The notes: generated by a model not told the origin, from the letters alone. DNA of 64,000 nucleotides from Calamus simplicifolius (GCA_900491605.1 UESW01005006.1:124001-188000), one strand, 5' to 3'. Counted from the stretch's first letter, positions 34,707 to 47,706 are shown. Translations and numbers: made by a program.

Positions 34707-36175
34707 AAAAAAATTGTTCACGTTTGGTAAAATAAATACTAAATATGATGAGATTAGGCCATGATGAGAATGGGTCAAGTTTGGATTTAATTTTCTATAA
34801 ATATGAATTGAATTTGAGATAAGCTAATTTATTATCCAACCTAACTTGCTTGCAGCTTTGCACGTAATTGCTATGTCATACGTTTACTCATGTAAAAGAA
34901 GAAGCATTGAAGAAGGAAAAATGAAAATATAGCAAAAACATGACTTTTACTCTTAGGAGTTGTACATTTGAATTAAGCATGAGTAATTTATAAATAAATT
35001 AAATAATTCATGAATAATTAATAAATTTTTGATCAATTTATTTATTTATAAATTATTTAAAGAATTATTTGACAAGGAAAATGTCAGATTCATTTGATTA
35101 TGTTTTGAACAATATGAAAAAGATATTATTATTGTGGTTGATGATTTTTTCTTCTTGTCCATGTGTTGAGCTAAATTTGATCCCACTAAATCTCATCCAA
35201 TCTATTGCCATTTATATTAATTAGTGATATTGCGTTCAAGGTTTGCTCGAACTGATTCACGTGCATGAAACTTGTTGTGCGGACCGCCGCCTCCGGTTGC
35301 GTCCCCCCTGGGTGGTACCTTGCAGGCATTTATGACTATCGTTTAGATAAGGCTTTGAATGTCCTCAATATTGTCTTGTATTTTGATTAAGTGTATGTTC
35401 TTAGTTCACAATACTTGATTAAAAATAAAATATAGTGTACAAAAGATATGGATCTTCTCTGGTCGTTATAAGGTCTCGGCCAATCCATGGAGGCTTTCTG
35501 GCTTTAATAAAAATTTATATAAAAAGATAATTCTAAATTTATTTTCTTGTGTTTGATTGTTAGTAATTTTACACAAAGAATTTGTTAATTTGATAATAAT
35601 ATCTTTAAAATAAAAAATTGAATTATTATTTTTTATTTTTTATCAGAATTAAGATTAAAAGGATCATTTGATATTCATTTTTATTTATTTTATGGAGCTA
35701 TTTTTATTACTTTATGTAATTATATAAATAAAATTATATAAAATGGATAATTTATTTGCGAGTTAGAAACGAAGATCAAGAAACCAATAGCGCCTCTCTT
35801 GTATTTGGATGGCATGCATGCGTCTTTTGGCAGAAGGGAGAGCAAACAAAAATAAAGAATGTGAGCCCCACATGATTTTTTTTCTCTCTCCGAACCAGCC
35901 ACAAAAAATAAAAAGTGGTCTGCTTTAACTCTATTAATAATTACTTCTCTTTGTACGTTTGTTTTTTTGGTCCATGCATGCCAATTTTATTGTAGTCGTT
36001 CTTTCTTTATTTTTAATAAAGATCAGCATATTCTTCGCTACATTTTCCTTCAAATCAAGAGTAAAGGGCGTGGTCTAACTCCAACCCTCACGTGTTGATC
36101 TTTTTCTTTGATCAAGTGGCGGTTGGCAACAAGTGATGACCTAAAATGTTTCTTTAGATCATGTCTTGACAAAGA
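34707..36175. other. Noncoding DNA, nothing recognised
   Basis: No supported gene or element. AT-rich; short open frames are not family-like. Confidence 0.5.
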
Positions 36176-36987
36176 GATAGTGTTTGATAGAAAAAATATT
36201 ATTTATGGATAAATGTATGGAATAGAGTTTACCCTCTGGCTATCCCATTGATCATATCATATGCAAAAAGGTAAATCCATAGGATAACTTTTTTTACTCT
36301 TATTAGAGAGATAACCAGCTATTTCTGCATTTTCTAGGGGATAAATTGAGGGGATATCCCCTCTTATTTCCAAATGCCATAACTATAAGGGATAGTTGGA
36401 AATAAAGTTAACCAAAGGGATAACCCATGGTTAACCATGCCATGGGATATCCCCTCAATTTATTCCCTAAGGTAGTGTTTGATAGATAAAATATTATTCA
36501 TGGATAAGTGTACGGGATAGAGTTTACCCCTGGCTATCCCTTGGGATATCCTTTGGCTATCCCATTGATCATATCAAATGCAAGAGGTAAATCCATAGGA
36601 TAACTTTTTTGTACTCTTATTTGAAGGGATAACTAGCTATTATTGCATTTTCTAGGGAATAAATTAAGGGGATAACCTATGGTTAACCATGGTTAACTAT
36701 AAATTATCCCTTTGGTTAACTTTATTCCCAGCTATCCATTATAGTTATGGCTTTTGGGAATAAGAGGGGATATCCAGATCCTCTATTTCAAACACTACCT
36801 AAAAAATGCAGGAATAGCTGATTATCCCTCCAAATAAAAGTAAAAAAAAGTTATCCTATGATTTACCTTTTTGCATTTAAAATGATCAATGGGATAGCCA
36901 AGAGATATCCCTAGGGATAGCCAGGAAATAAACTATATCCCATACATTTATCTATGAATAATTTTTTTTTTTCTATCAAACACTATC
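36176..36987. mobile_element. MITE (outer copy), fold-back type, split by a related MITE
   Basis: Terminal inverted repeats GATAGTGTTTGATAGAAAA at the left and its complement ending at 36987. The interior is also largely self-complementary, with repeated GGGATATCCC, TGGTTAACC and GGCTATCCC phrases. Without the inner insertion it would be about 480 bp. No coding capacity. Target duplication not clear. Confidence 0.8.
36471..36799. mobile_element. MITE (inner copy), Tourist/Harbinger-like
   Basis: 329 bp bounded by GGTAGTGTTTGA and TCAAACACTACC, flanked by TAA on both sides (36468-36470 and 36800-36802). A 3-bp TAA/TTA duplication with GG...CC ends fits PIF/Harbinger-related Tourist MITEs. Its interior matches the outer copy, so it inserted into a member of its own family. 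Confidence 0.82.
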
Positions 36988-37651
36988 TAGAGTCTATATA
37001 TTCTTCCAACATTATCCTGTTATACAATTACTTAAGGTTCAAGCATTTGATGACAGCTTTTGTTAATTGAAAACTATACAACGGGTGGGCGCCCAAAAGG
37101 GCCAAGACTAGTCAAGACTTCTAAAAGAGCTTCATCGACGCATCACATTCCATCACCATTTCGGGGAAGTTGCATGCATCTTTCCAATTTTTTTGACTTG
37201 AGCCAAAGCTCCTAATTAACGATTTTTCGATAATTAAGAATTAATCACTACGGAGTGGAGCAGCAAACTTTCTTGATGTTTCAATTGAATAATGTTTCCA
37301 TCCACCGACTGAGCAGTCACCCTGACTGACCTCTGGTCAAAAAGCAATCTTCATGACATCGCTCCATTGTCATGCTGTGTGATACCCCATGCATTGAACT
37401 CACAATTTTCTTTTTTATTTTTTTATCATTAAGCAAGCATTCAAGGGAGATGGACTCCATCTCAATATACCACATGGCTTAAATAAGAAGGCGTGGAAAG
37501 TGGAATCTACTGTACCAGCCCATTGTTTTTTTTTTTTTTTAATTACTGACGAAGGATCACATCATTCTAATATGAGTCAAGCCCAAAACTCATGGTATTA
37601 ATTAAGCTGCTTTGGTTCAATTAGCCGTTTCATAAAAGTGGTATACAAACT
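36988..37651. other. Noncoding DNA between the MITEs and Tat-B
   Basis: No gene seen. A T-run lies near 37527-37540. Confidence 0.5.
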
Positions 37652-38519
37652 TGTTACCGTGAAATTCTATTTTTGACTGGGTGCGACTAAAGTCAGGATT
37701 CGAATGACAGTCTTTTATCTAAGTAAATCTATAAGATAATTCTCATGCAGAAAATGTTGAAGATGATTTCATCCTTCGACATTCAAATCAGTGAAGATTT
37801 ACAGCAAGCAGATATAAAGAAAATGCTCTTGCAGAAGAGTTCCTCCAAAAAAATTTGCTTGAACTTGTGTGTTTAGAGTGAAAGAGTCCGCGTACCCAAA
37901 GAAGCCTTAGGACAAGGTATTTATAGACTGCTGAAATGATGGTGGATTGATACCTGACTTCTTGAACGTGTTTTGAGAGGCTAAAAGCTTGTATGATTCT
38001 AATCTGATTCGAATCTGGTTAGTTAAGGGACTATGAGATACAAATCGTGTCGGTTAGGGGATCAACGGCCAAGGGAGATGATTGGTGCCTTGAGATTTGG
38101 GCATTAAGCTATATTCGACTTCATCGGCTTTATTTTCATCTTGGGAATGTTGGGATTCACGTGATCCGAATCCCGCCAAATGTTTAGGGATTTGAATTTT
38201 TGTTGATCGTGGTCGGAGGGTCATATTCGACTTCTAGTTCCTATTCCAGGAAGATCATTCTGGAATTTAGGTGACCAGAGGCCTCGGCATAGTGTTGGAC
38301 AATATGGGCATTTAAGCCGAGAAAGGAAGTACCTCGGTCCTGCCAAAGTATGGAATGGCTCGGTCCTAACGAGGCATGGGAATGGCTCGATCTTGCCGAG
38401 GTATGAAAATTTATCTTTTTTCTGGACGTAACAGTTGGCGGGCAGAAATCAAAAATGATCCTAACCTTTTCGCCACATGCATAGATATTAACGCAATGAT
38501 GATTTTATCCTGCATCACA
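37652..38519 (-). repeat. Probable 3' LTR of Tat-B
   Basis: On the minus strand it starts TGTGATGCAGG at 38519, preceded by a purine-rich tract AGAGAGTGAGGGGCA (plus 38520-38534). A TATA box CTATAAATACC lies near 37920-37930 on the minus strand. The left edge at 37652 is a guess from a TG near a plausible end. Short ~27-bp repeats lie at 38335-38405. Confidence 0.6.
38335..38405. repeat. Three copies of a ~27-bp repeat in the Tat-B LTR
   Basis: TCGGTCCTGCC...ATGGAATGGC repeated three times with changes, in what should be the U3 part of the LTR. Confidence 0.75.
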
Positions 38520-39159
38520 TGCCCCTCACTCTCTAGTCCGAAGCGTAGGTTCTAGAGATGGCAACTTTTTCTGTTTGGTCGTTTACCCGATCGGTACCAT
38601 TTTAATAGATCGAAGAATCCCTGGTCTAAACGGATTAACGGGTAACAGAGATTTTTCATTAAGGGCTAAACAGTAAATGGCTCAGGAACGGTATTCTCCG
38701 CCCCATCCCCATTTATCCACCCCATCCTCGTTAGCTTTAATATAATATATTTAAATTTTAAATATATATATATACATTAATATATTAAAAATTAAAAGTT
38801 AAAAATAAATAATATATATATAGTAAAATATGTTTGAATTTATTCTCTCTGGCTCTTGCTCTTCCTTCTTTCACGCAACTGTTGTTCCTTCTTTCACACA
38901 GCTAATCTGAAGTTCTGAATATCAAAGCCAGACAAGAATCTAGCTCCATTGTCTATCTTCGCCTAGCTTTATCGTCTATCTTCACCAATCACTACCCCAT
39001 CGACGCCCTTCAACACCTTTTCTTTATCTGATATGCTCATCTTTTTTCTTTATTTTTCCTGATATGCTCGTCCCTTTTCTTTATTTTTAAAGAAGATATC
39101 TCTTTATTTTTTGCTTTAAAATTTAAATGTATTCTTTTTTTTTTATGGTTGTTTACAAC

Positions 39160-41086
39160 AAGAAAATACTGAAATAGCGACGCAAATTTAGCAACGAATC
39201 TTTGTATCGCTAAATTGCGACCAAATTGCGACGCCTCAGTGACAACAAAAAATAGCGACGCAATTAGCGACCCCAGAAACCTGAGTCGCTATTTAGCAAC
39301 CAATAGCGACACAAAAAACTAAAAAATTAAAAAAATTTATTAATTTAGCGACGCAACTGTTGCGTCGCTAAATAGCAACGCAATAGCGATGCATAGCGCA
39401 AAAAATTAAAAATATTAAATTTTAATTTAGCACGTAAATAGTGCGTCGCTATTTAGCGACGCATTAGCGATGCAATAAATCAGATAATTAAAAAAAATTA
39501 ATTTAGCGACAAGTAATGCGTCGCAAATTTTTTTAAAAAAATTAAATTTTATAAAATATAATTAAAATATAAAAAATTAAAAATTGCGATGCCACTAGAT
39601 GTGTCATAATTTAGCGATGCATAAAAAATGAGTCGCTACATTGCGACGCAACTAGGTGAGACACAATTATTTTAAGAAAAATTAATTTTTATAAAATATA
39701 ATTATGAAATAAAATATTGCGACACAATTCAGTGCATCACAATTTTTTTTAAAAAAATTAATTATGTTAAATAGCGACGCATTAGCGACACAATAAACAA
39801 ATAATTAAAAAAATTAATTTTTTATTTAGCGATGCAAGTAATGCATCACAAATTTTTTTAAAAAAATTAAAATTTATAAAATATAATTAAAATATAAAAA
39901 AATAAAAAATTACGATGCCACTAGATGCGTCGCCATTTAGCGACGTATAAAAAATGAGTCGCTATGTTGCGACGCAACTAGGTGCATTGCAATTAGTTTA
40001 AGAAAAATTAAATTTTATAAAATATAATTATAAAATAAAAATATTGCGACGTAATTCAGTGCAACGTAATTTTTTTAAAAAAATTAATTATCATAAATAG
40101 CGATGCATTAGCGATGCAATAAACTAAAAATTAAAAAAATTAATTTTTAATTTAGCGATGCAAGTATTGCATCGCAATTTTTTTTAAAAAAATAAATTTT
40201 ATAAAAAAATTAAAATAAAACATTGCGACGCATCGAAATACGTCGCAATGTAGCGACACAAATAAAATGAGTCGCTACATTGCGACGCCATAAGGTGCGT
40301 CGCAATTTTTTGAAGAAAAATAATTTTTATAAATATAATTATAAAATAAAATATTGCGACGTAATTCAATGCGTTATAATTTTTAAAAAAATTAATTATG
40401 TTAAATAGCGACGCATTAGCGACATAATAAACCAGAAAATTAAAAAAAATTAATTTTAATTTAGCGATGCAAGTATTGCGTCATAATTTTTTTCAAAAAA
40501 AAATTTATAAAAAAATTAAAAATAAAACATTGCGACGCAATTCAGTGCATCGTAATTTTTTAAAAAAATTAATTATATTAAATAGCGACACATTAGCGAT
40601 GCAATAAACCTGAAAATTAAAAAAAAATTAATGTTTAATTTAGCGACGCAAGTATTACGTCGTAATTTTTTTAAAAAAATAAATTTTATAAAAAAAATTA
40701 AAAAAAATATTGCGACACATCGAAATGCGTCGCAATGTATCGATACAGATAAAATGAATCGCTACATTGCAACGCCACAAGGTGCGTCGCAATTTTTTGA
40801 AGAAAAATTAATTTTTATAAAATATAATTATGAAACAAAAATATTGCGACGTAATTCAGTGCGTCGTAATTTTTTTAAAAAAATTAATTATGTTAAATAG
40901 CGACACATTAGCGACATAATAAATTAGAAAATTAAAAAATTAATTTTTAATTTAACGACACAAATATTGCATTGCAATTTTTTAAAAAATTAAATTTTAT
41001 AAATATAATTAAAAGATAAAAAAATTAAAAATAAAATATTGCGATGCAATGAAATGCGTCGCAATTGTTTTAAAAAAATTAATTTT
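39160..41086. repeat. Left subterminal repeat region of the CACTA element
   Basis: About 1.9 kb of AT-rich DNA with dozens of TAGCGACGCA / TTGCGTCGC motifs and variants in both orientations, set in longer repeats of roughly 200-300 bp (for example TTAGCGATGCAAGTATTGCRTCG blocks). Subterminal motif clusters are where the CACTA TNPA protein binds in En/Spm; that role is inferred. Confidence 0.85.
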
Positions 41087-43985
41087 GGTACATGCATCAA
41101 ATCGATCATCGCCGATCGGGATCATGGCTTGGATCAATCGCAATCGTCGGATCGTCGCGATCGGATTGAATGCAACGGTCCGAGATCGATCATCGCCGAT
41201 CGGGATCATCATGGCTTTGATCGATCGCAACCGTCGGATCGTCGCTGATCAGATTGATCGCAACGGTCCGAGATCGATCATCGCCGACCGGATCATGGCT
41301 TCGATCGATCGCAACTATCGGATCGTCGTCGATCGGATTGATCGCAATGGTCCGAGATTGATCATCGCCGATTGGGATCATGGCTTGGATCGATCGCAAC
41401 CGTCGGATCATCATCGACTGGATTGATCGCAACGGTCCGAGATCGATCATCGCCGATTGGGATCATGGCTTCGATCGATCGCAACCGTCGGATCGTCGTC
41501 GATCGAATTGATCGCAACAGTCCGAGATCGATCATCGCCGATCGGAATCATGGCTTCGATCGATCGCAACCATCGGATCGTCGCCGATCGGATTGATCGC
41601 AATGGTCCAAGATCGATCATCGCCGATCGGGATCATGGCTTTGATCGATCGCAACCGTCGGATCTTTGCCGATCGGATTGATCGCAACGGTCCGAGATCG
41701 ATCATCGCCGATCGGGATCATGGCTTCGATCGATCGCAATCGTAGGACCGTCGCCGATCGGATTGATCGCAACGGTCCGAGATCGATCATCGCCGATCGG
41801 GATCATGGCTTGGATCAATCGCAACCATTGGATCATTGTCGACCGGATTATCGCAACGGTCCGAGATCGATCGATCGCCGATCGGGATCATGGCTTCGAT
41901 CGATCGCAACCGTTGGATCATCGCCGATCGGATTGATCGCAATGGTCCGAAATCGATCATCGCCGATCGGGATCATGGCTTCGATCGATCGCAACCGTCG
42001 GATCATCGCCGATCGGATTGATCGCAACGGTCCGAGATCGATCATCGCCGATCAGAATCATGGCTTCGATCGATCGCAATCGTCAGATTGTCGCCAATCG
42101 GATTGTTTGCAACGGTCCAAGACCGATTATCGCCGATCGGGATCATGGCTTCGATCGATCGCAACCATCGGATCGTTGCCGATCGATTGATCGCAACGAT
42201 CCGAGATCGATCATCGCCGATCGGGATCATGGCTTGGATCAATCGCAACCGTCGGATCGTCACCGATCGCATTGATCGCAACGGTCCAAGATAGATCATC
42301 GCCGATCGGGATAATGGCTTCGATTGATCGCAATCGTCAGATCGTCGCCGATTGGATTGATCGCAACGGTCCGAGATCGATCTTCACCGATCGTGATCAT
42401 GGCTTCGATTGATCGCAATCGTCGGATCATCGCCGATCGGATTGATCGCGACGGTCCGAGATCAATCATCGCCGATCAGGATTATGTCTTCGATCGATCG
42501 CAACCGTTGCACCATTGCCGATCGGATGGATTGCAATGGTCGGAGATCGATCATCGCCGATCGGAATCATAGCTTTGAACGATCGTAATAGTCGGATCAT
42601 CGCCGATCGGATTGATCGCAACGGTCCGAGATCGATCATCGCCGATCGGGATCATAGCTTGGATCAATCGCAACCGTCGGATCGTCGCCGATCAGATTGA
42701 TCGCAACGGTCCAAGATCGATCATCGCCGATCAGAATCATGGCTTCGATCGATCGCAACCGTTGGACCGTCGCTGATCGAATTGATCACAATGGTCCGAG
42801 ATTGATCATCGCCGATCGGGATCATGGCTTGGATTGATCGCAACCATCGGATCATCGCCGATCGGATTGATCACAATGGTCCGAGATCGATCATCACCGA
42901 TTAGGATCATCATGGCTTTGACGATCGCAACTGTCGGATCGTCACCGATCGGATTGATCGCAACGATCCGAGATCGATCATCGCTGATCGGGATCATGGC
43001 ATCGATCGATCGCAACCATCGGATCGTCACCGATCAGATTGATCGCAACGGTCCGAGATCGATCATCGCCGATTGGAATTATGGCTTTGATCGATCGTAA
43101 CTGTCGGATCGTCGCCGATCGGATTGATTGCAACGGTCTGAGATCGATCATCGTTGATCAAGATCATGGCTTCGATCGATCGCAACCTTCGGTTGTCGCT
43201 GATTGGATTGATCGCAACGGTCTGAGATCGATCATCGTTGATCGGGATCATGGCTTCTATCGATCGCAACCGTCGGATCATCGCCGATCGGATTGATCAC
43301 AATGGTCCGAGATCGATCATCGCCAATCGGGATCATGGCTTCGATCGATCGCAACCGTCGAATCATCGCCGATCAGATTGATCGCAATGGTCTGAGATCG
43401 ATCATCGCCGATCGAGATCATAGCTTCGATCGATCGCAATCGTCGGATCATCGCCAATCGGATTGATCACAATGGTCCAAGATCGATTATCGCCGATCGG
43501 GATCATGGCTTCGATCGATCGCAACCGTCGGATCATCGCCGATCATATTGATCGCAACGGTCCGAGATCGATCATCGCCGATCGGGATCATGGCTTGGAT
43601 CGATCGCAATCGTCGGATCGTCACCGATCGGATTGATCGCAACGGTTCGAGATCGATCATTGTCGTTCTGGATCATGGCTTCGATCGATCGCAATCGTCA
43701 GATCATCGCCGATCGGATTGATCGCAATGGTCCAAGATCGATCATCGCCGATCGGGATCATGGCTTCGATCGATCGCAACCGTCGGATCGTCGCCGATCG
43801 GATTGATCGCAATGGTCCAAGATCGATCATCGCCGATCGGTGTCATAGCTTCGATTGATCGCAACCATCGGATCGTCGCCGATCGGATTGATCGTAACGG
43901 TCCGAGATCGATCATTGCCGATCGGGATCATGGCTTCGATCGATCGCAACCATCGCACCGTCACCGACCGGATTGTTCGCAATGC
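41087..43985. repeat. 84-bp tandem array, about 34 copies
   Basis: A 2.9-kb array with period 84-85 bp. The unit contains ATCATCGCCGATCGGGATCA, TTCGATCGATCGCAACCGTC, GGATCGTCGCCGATCGGATT and GATCGCAACGGTCCGAGATC. It is rich in GATC and CGATCG, so each unit can fold on itself. Copies differ mostly at CG/TG and CG/CA positions. The period is a multiple of three, which gives long open frames on both strands; none resembles a protein family. The array lies between two blocks of subterminal motifs. Confidence 0.95.
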
Positions 43986-43994
43986 CGGTTTTTG

Positions 43995-44275
43995 CCGGCA
44001 AATAGCGACGCAATTATTTGCGTCGCTAATTTTTTCAGAAAATAAAAAAAATTCCCTTCGGTTATTGCTGCCAAAATAGCGACACATTAGCGACGCAATT
44101 ATTTGCGTCGCTAATTTCCCAGAAAATAAAAAAAAATTTGCCGCCGGCCAAATTAGCGACGGATTAGAGACGCATAATTGCGTTGCTAATCCATATTATA
44201 TTTAAAAAATTAGCGAGGGATTAGCGACGCAATTTTGCATCGCTAATCCCTAATATAAAACCTGACCTGAGTCGC
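43995..44275. repeat. Palindromic AGCGACGCAA hairpins inside the CACTA element
   Basis: Repeated inverted pairs such as TAGCGACGCAA-TTAT-TTGCGTCGCTA (44003-44028), again near 44090-44115, and weaker ones near 44155 and 44215. They form short perfect stem-loops built from the subterminal motif. Confidence 0.85.
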
Positions 44276-45055
44276 ACCCGGCCCCCCCCCGGCCTCTTCT
44301 TCTTGCTCTTCTTGCCCTAACCCTTAAGTGGCGTCCCCTCCTCAGGCTCCTCCCTCCCCCTCCCCCGGCGCAAGGAATCCACCGGCGGCGGTGCCCACCC
44401 CCCCCGGACAAGGAACCCTCGGCGACGTCCTCAAATTAGCGAGGTAAGCCCCCCCTCCTCCCGTTTCTAGCCTCGACCGCAGCCGTGGTCGGCGGTGGCT
44501 TGGCCACGGTGGCCAGGCCACCGTTTTTTTTTAAAAAAAGGTGTCGGGGTGGGGTTTTTCCCCCACCCCTGAGGCCACAGCCACGGCGGTGGTCATGGCT
44601 AGAAACGACAGCCACGGCCGGCGGTGGCTTGGCCACCGTGGCCAGGCCACCATTTTTTTTAAAAAAAAAGGTGTCGGGGTGGGGTTTTTCCCCCACCCCT
44701 GAGGCCACGGTCACGACGGCGGCCGTGGCCGGCGGTGGCTTGGCCACCGCTTTTTTTTAAAAAAGGTATCGGGGTCGGATTTTTCCTCCACCCCTAAGGC
44801 CATGGTCACGGTGGCGGCTGTGGCCGATGGTGGCCTGGCCACTAGTGGCCAGGCCACCGTTTTTTTTAAAAAAAGGTGTCGGGGTGGGGTTTTTCCTCCA
44901 CCCCTGAGGCCACGGCCACGGCGGCGGCCGTGGCCTGGCCACGGTGGCTAGGCCACCGTTTTTTTTTAAAAAAAAGGTGTCGGGTGGGGTTTTTCCCCCA
45001 CCCCTAAGGCCACGGCCACGATGGCCAGGTCACCATTTTTTTTAAAATAGGGGTG
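44276..45055. repeat. GC-rich repeat with T8A8 core, about 5-6 copies
   Basis: After a GC-rich entry (44276-44500) come about five units, spaced about 98-127 bp, each with GGCCACCG, a T-run plus A-run of about 7-9 bases each, GGTGTCGGGGTGGGGTTTTT, CCACCCCTGAGGCCAC and GGCCGTGGCC. Units lie near 44520, 44648, 44750, 44858 and 44956, with a truncated one at 45034. Open frames here are artefacts. Confidence 0.88.
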
Positions 45056-46393
45056 GAATTTTTTTTTCTCATTCATTATTTGTTTTAATTTATTTATGTT
45101 TATGAACTCAATTTTACATGAAATATTAGAGAAATTTGTATGTAATCTATAATCTTGTAATGCATAATTTGAAATTTGCATAATATTTGATATATTTAAA
45201 TGTTATATATTTAGATTTATAAATGTCTTGTGTTATCGAATCTGTTTATTTCTTGAAATATTGTTCATGATATATATTATTAGAATGCTTATCATGCAAT
45301 TTATATGGTTTTGATAGTTTAGATGATTAATTTTTTAATGAATTTATATTTCTTTATTACCTGTTATATTTTGGCTTAGCAAATTTTTAATATTTAGTTT
45401 TAAATATTGTCACAATCATTTTCTTAGCAAATTAAAAAAAATTAGAATATTCATGTTCTTCAATTGAAAAAAATTTGATATAGCAAACCATAATTTGATA
45501 TCATTCCTCAAATTCTAAACCAACCAATCAAAATAAATTCGATATCATGAAGGAAAAATAATATAGCTCATTTAGAACTAAATTTAATGCAGAAATATTA
45601 AATTTGATATAGTGAACTCATATTCAAGTACTCAAAGAATATAACTCCTAATAAAAAGAATTTGAGATAAGAGCATAGCTTTTATGTGATTTGAGTTATT
45701 AGATTGAATCGGATTTAGTTTAGGCCCGGTTGAATCCATTTTTACTTATCTAAAGTAAATCCATATGACATACATACTATGTTAAGTTCGTTCTTTGATT
45801 TTTCATATTATTTCTCACAGCACTATAACCTTTAGACCCGTTTGAGACTTTGTAAGACTTAGTCTTACAAATTCTCAAATTGTCCTAGTGGACAGTTTGA
45901 GATTATTTTTTGTGATATGTTTGTCTGCTATTCGTCATCGTTAGTTGAGCTTGCAGTTTGTATATCCTCATACGTTCTCCTAGTGTGGCATATAAGCCAT
46001 ATATTTAGGAGAACATATGGGGAATTGCTGTCGAAATTTCAACGTAAACAATGATAATTTCTAGCAGAATAATATATCGCATAAAATAATCTTGAATGGG
46101 ATAGGGTCTTACCTAAGTCCTAGTGGAGTGAAAGTGGAATTCATTTAGGACACTTGCTTACTTATGAGTCTAATGATTTAACAGACCTCGGTCCTGGGCC
46201 TCGGTCCTGGATAGCACGTCAAGGATCATAGCCATGGCCCGGTCTTGATTTATCGGTATAATTAAAGAGGCACAATATTTGTTATTTACCTTAGATGTGT
46301 AAAAGAATTAATCTATTGCTATAATGACTAATGCAAAATTATATTGTTGTCTCCTTTAATGGTTTACCAGGAATTGTATAAGTCGGTCAAAAA
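45056..46393 (+). other. CACTA leader region before the transposase
   Basis: 1.3 kb with no supported coding sequence. It probably holds 5' untranslated exons and introns of the transposase gene. Repeated GGTCCTGG near 46190-46210. Confidence 0.5.
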
Positions 46394-47203
46394 ATGAGCG
46401 GGGCTCGCTCATGGATGTATGTAAGGTTAAAAGATGGGTTGCTTAATCCAAATTTTTTGAATGGATTGGAAGAATTTATTGCATTTGCATGTAGTCAACC
46501 CGAATGGATGGATGGGCCTAGGATTAGGTGCCCCTGCAACTTACGCAAGTGTTAGAATAAATCCTATAGAGATGTTGAAACTGTGAAGGTGCACTTGTGT
46601 AAAAAGGGATTTGTTCCTGGGTACGATGTTTGGAACTGTCATGGTGAAACTGAGGAAATGTTTGCAGCTGTTACTAGCCAAGAAGTATCAAATTCCATTG
46701 ATGAACCATTTGTGAATTTAAACACATACGAAGAAATGGTGATGAATGCATCGGGTAACGAATTCAATCAGAATACATTTATGGAAGAACCAAATCCAGA
46801 TGCACAACAATTTTATGATATGTTATGTTCTGCAAATCAAGAATTGTATCCTGGTTGTGAGAGTCATTCCCAATTGTCTATGGCTGCTCGGTTGTTGAAT
46901 ATTAAGGCGGAACATCAATTATCAGAAAAGGCATTCAATGCTATAGCTGGGTTGATGAAGGAAGTTTTGCCAAATTATAATGTTGTAGCAGACAGTTTTT
47001 ACTCAACGAAGAAGTTATTGTGTGGCCTTGGGCTCCCAGTTAATAAGATTGATTGTTGCTTGAACAATTGTATAATATATTGGGGTGAAGTCTCAAAGCT
47101 GAGATGGTGTAAGATTTGTGGGCAATCGAGGTACAAAAATGGTGAAGGGGGAGCTAATACAAGTAGGAGGAAAAGTGTGCCTTACAAGAGGATGCATTAC
47201 TTC
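46394..47203 (+). pseudogene. CACTA TNP2 transposase, N-terminal part
   Basis: Starts at the ATG at 46394. Residues 5-80 match the transposase-associated domain of En/Spm proteins (RSWMYVRLKDGL, LEEFIAFACSQP, IRCPCN, DVETVKVHL, KKGFVPGYDVWNCHGE). A TAG at 46553-46555 interrupts it in frame. From about residue 155 the start of the TNP2-type region follows: LLNIKAEHQLSEKAFNAI, KIDCCLNNCIIYW, WCKICGQSRYK and PYKRMHYF. Copia-3 cuts it after ACTTC at 47203; the protein continues at 57485. Confidence 0.92.
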
Positions 47204-47377
47204 TGTTGATCCATTCATTGATTTTGATGATTAATAAAGGAATTGAGTATATTTATTTGATTACTAATGAATTTTATAAGTGTTTCAGGACTTAAATTTA
47301 TTTGATCAATTTAAAGGAATTAAGAAATGAATTTTGAATCAAATACAAATCAGAGATTTCAAAGTTTCAGAGCTTGG

Positions 47378-47706
47378 AGTCGACACCTAGAAAGTATGGA
47401 GCCGACCCCATGGCCAATTCAATTTTAATCTGATTTTTGATAAAACCTAGAGCCGACACCTAGAGTTTCGGAGCCGACACCTAAGGTTTCGGAGTCGACA
47501 CTTACTGTGTCTGGAGCCGACTCCGATGCAGGGATAGAACGTTGATTTTTTGAGCATCCTGGAGCCGACACCTACAGTTTCGGGAGCCGACACCTGACGG
47601 CGAGCCGACACTTACTTTTGCAGAGCCGACTCCACGACGAACTCAAATTTTACTATTTATGGAAAAATTTCAGAGCCGACACCTGAAAAGCTGGAGCCGA
47701 CTCCAA
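47378..47706 (+). promoter_or_regulatory. Cluster of 12 GAGYCGACACC / GAGCCGACTCC motifs in U3
   Basis: Twelve copies of GAGCCGACACCT, GAGTCGACACCT or GAGCCGACTCC within about 330 bp, 155-480 bp upstream of the TATA box. The same cluster recurs in the 3' LTR (56149-56480). Position suggests a U3 enhancer; that role is inferred. Confidence 0.7.

Noticed and set aside
41039..44087. Many open frames of 60-174 residues on both strands (RSSPIGIMASIDRN-type repeats)
   Set aside because: They translate the 84-bp array; the period is divisible by three, so frames stay open by chance. No start context or family match.
44436..44942. Open frames with PPP and FFKKNGG repeats
   Set aside because: Translate the GC-rich T8A8 repeats upstream of the CACTA transposase.
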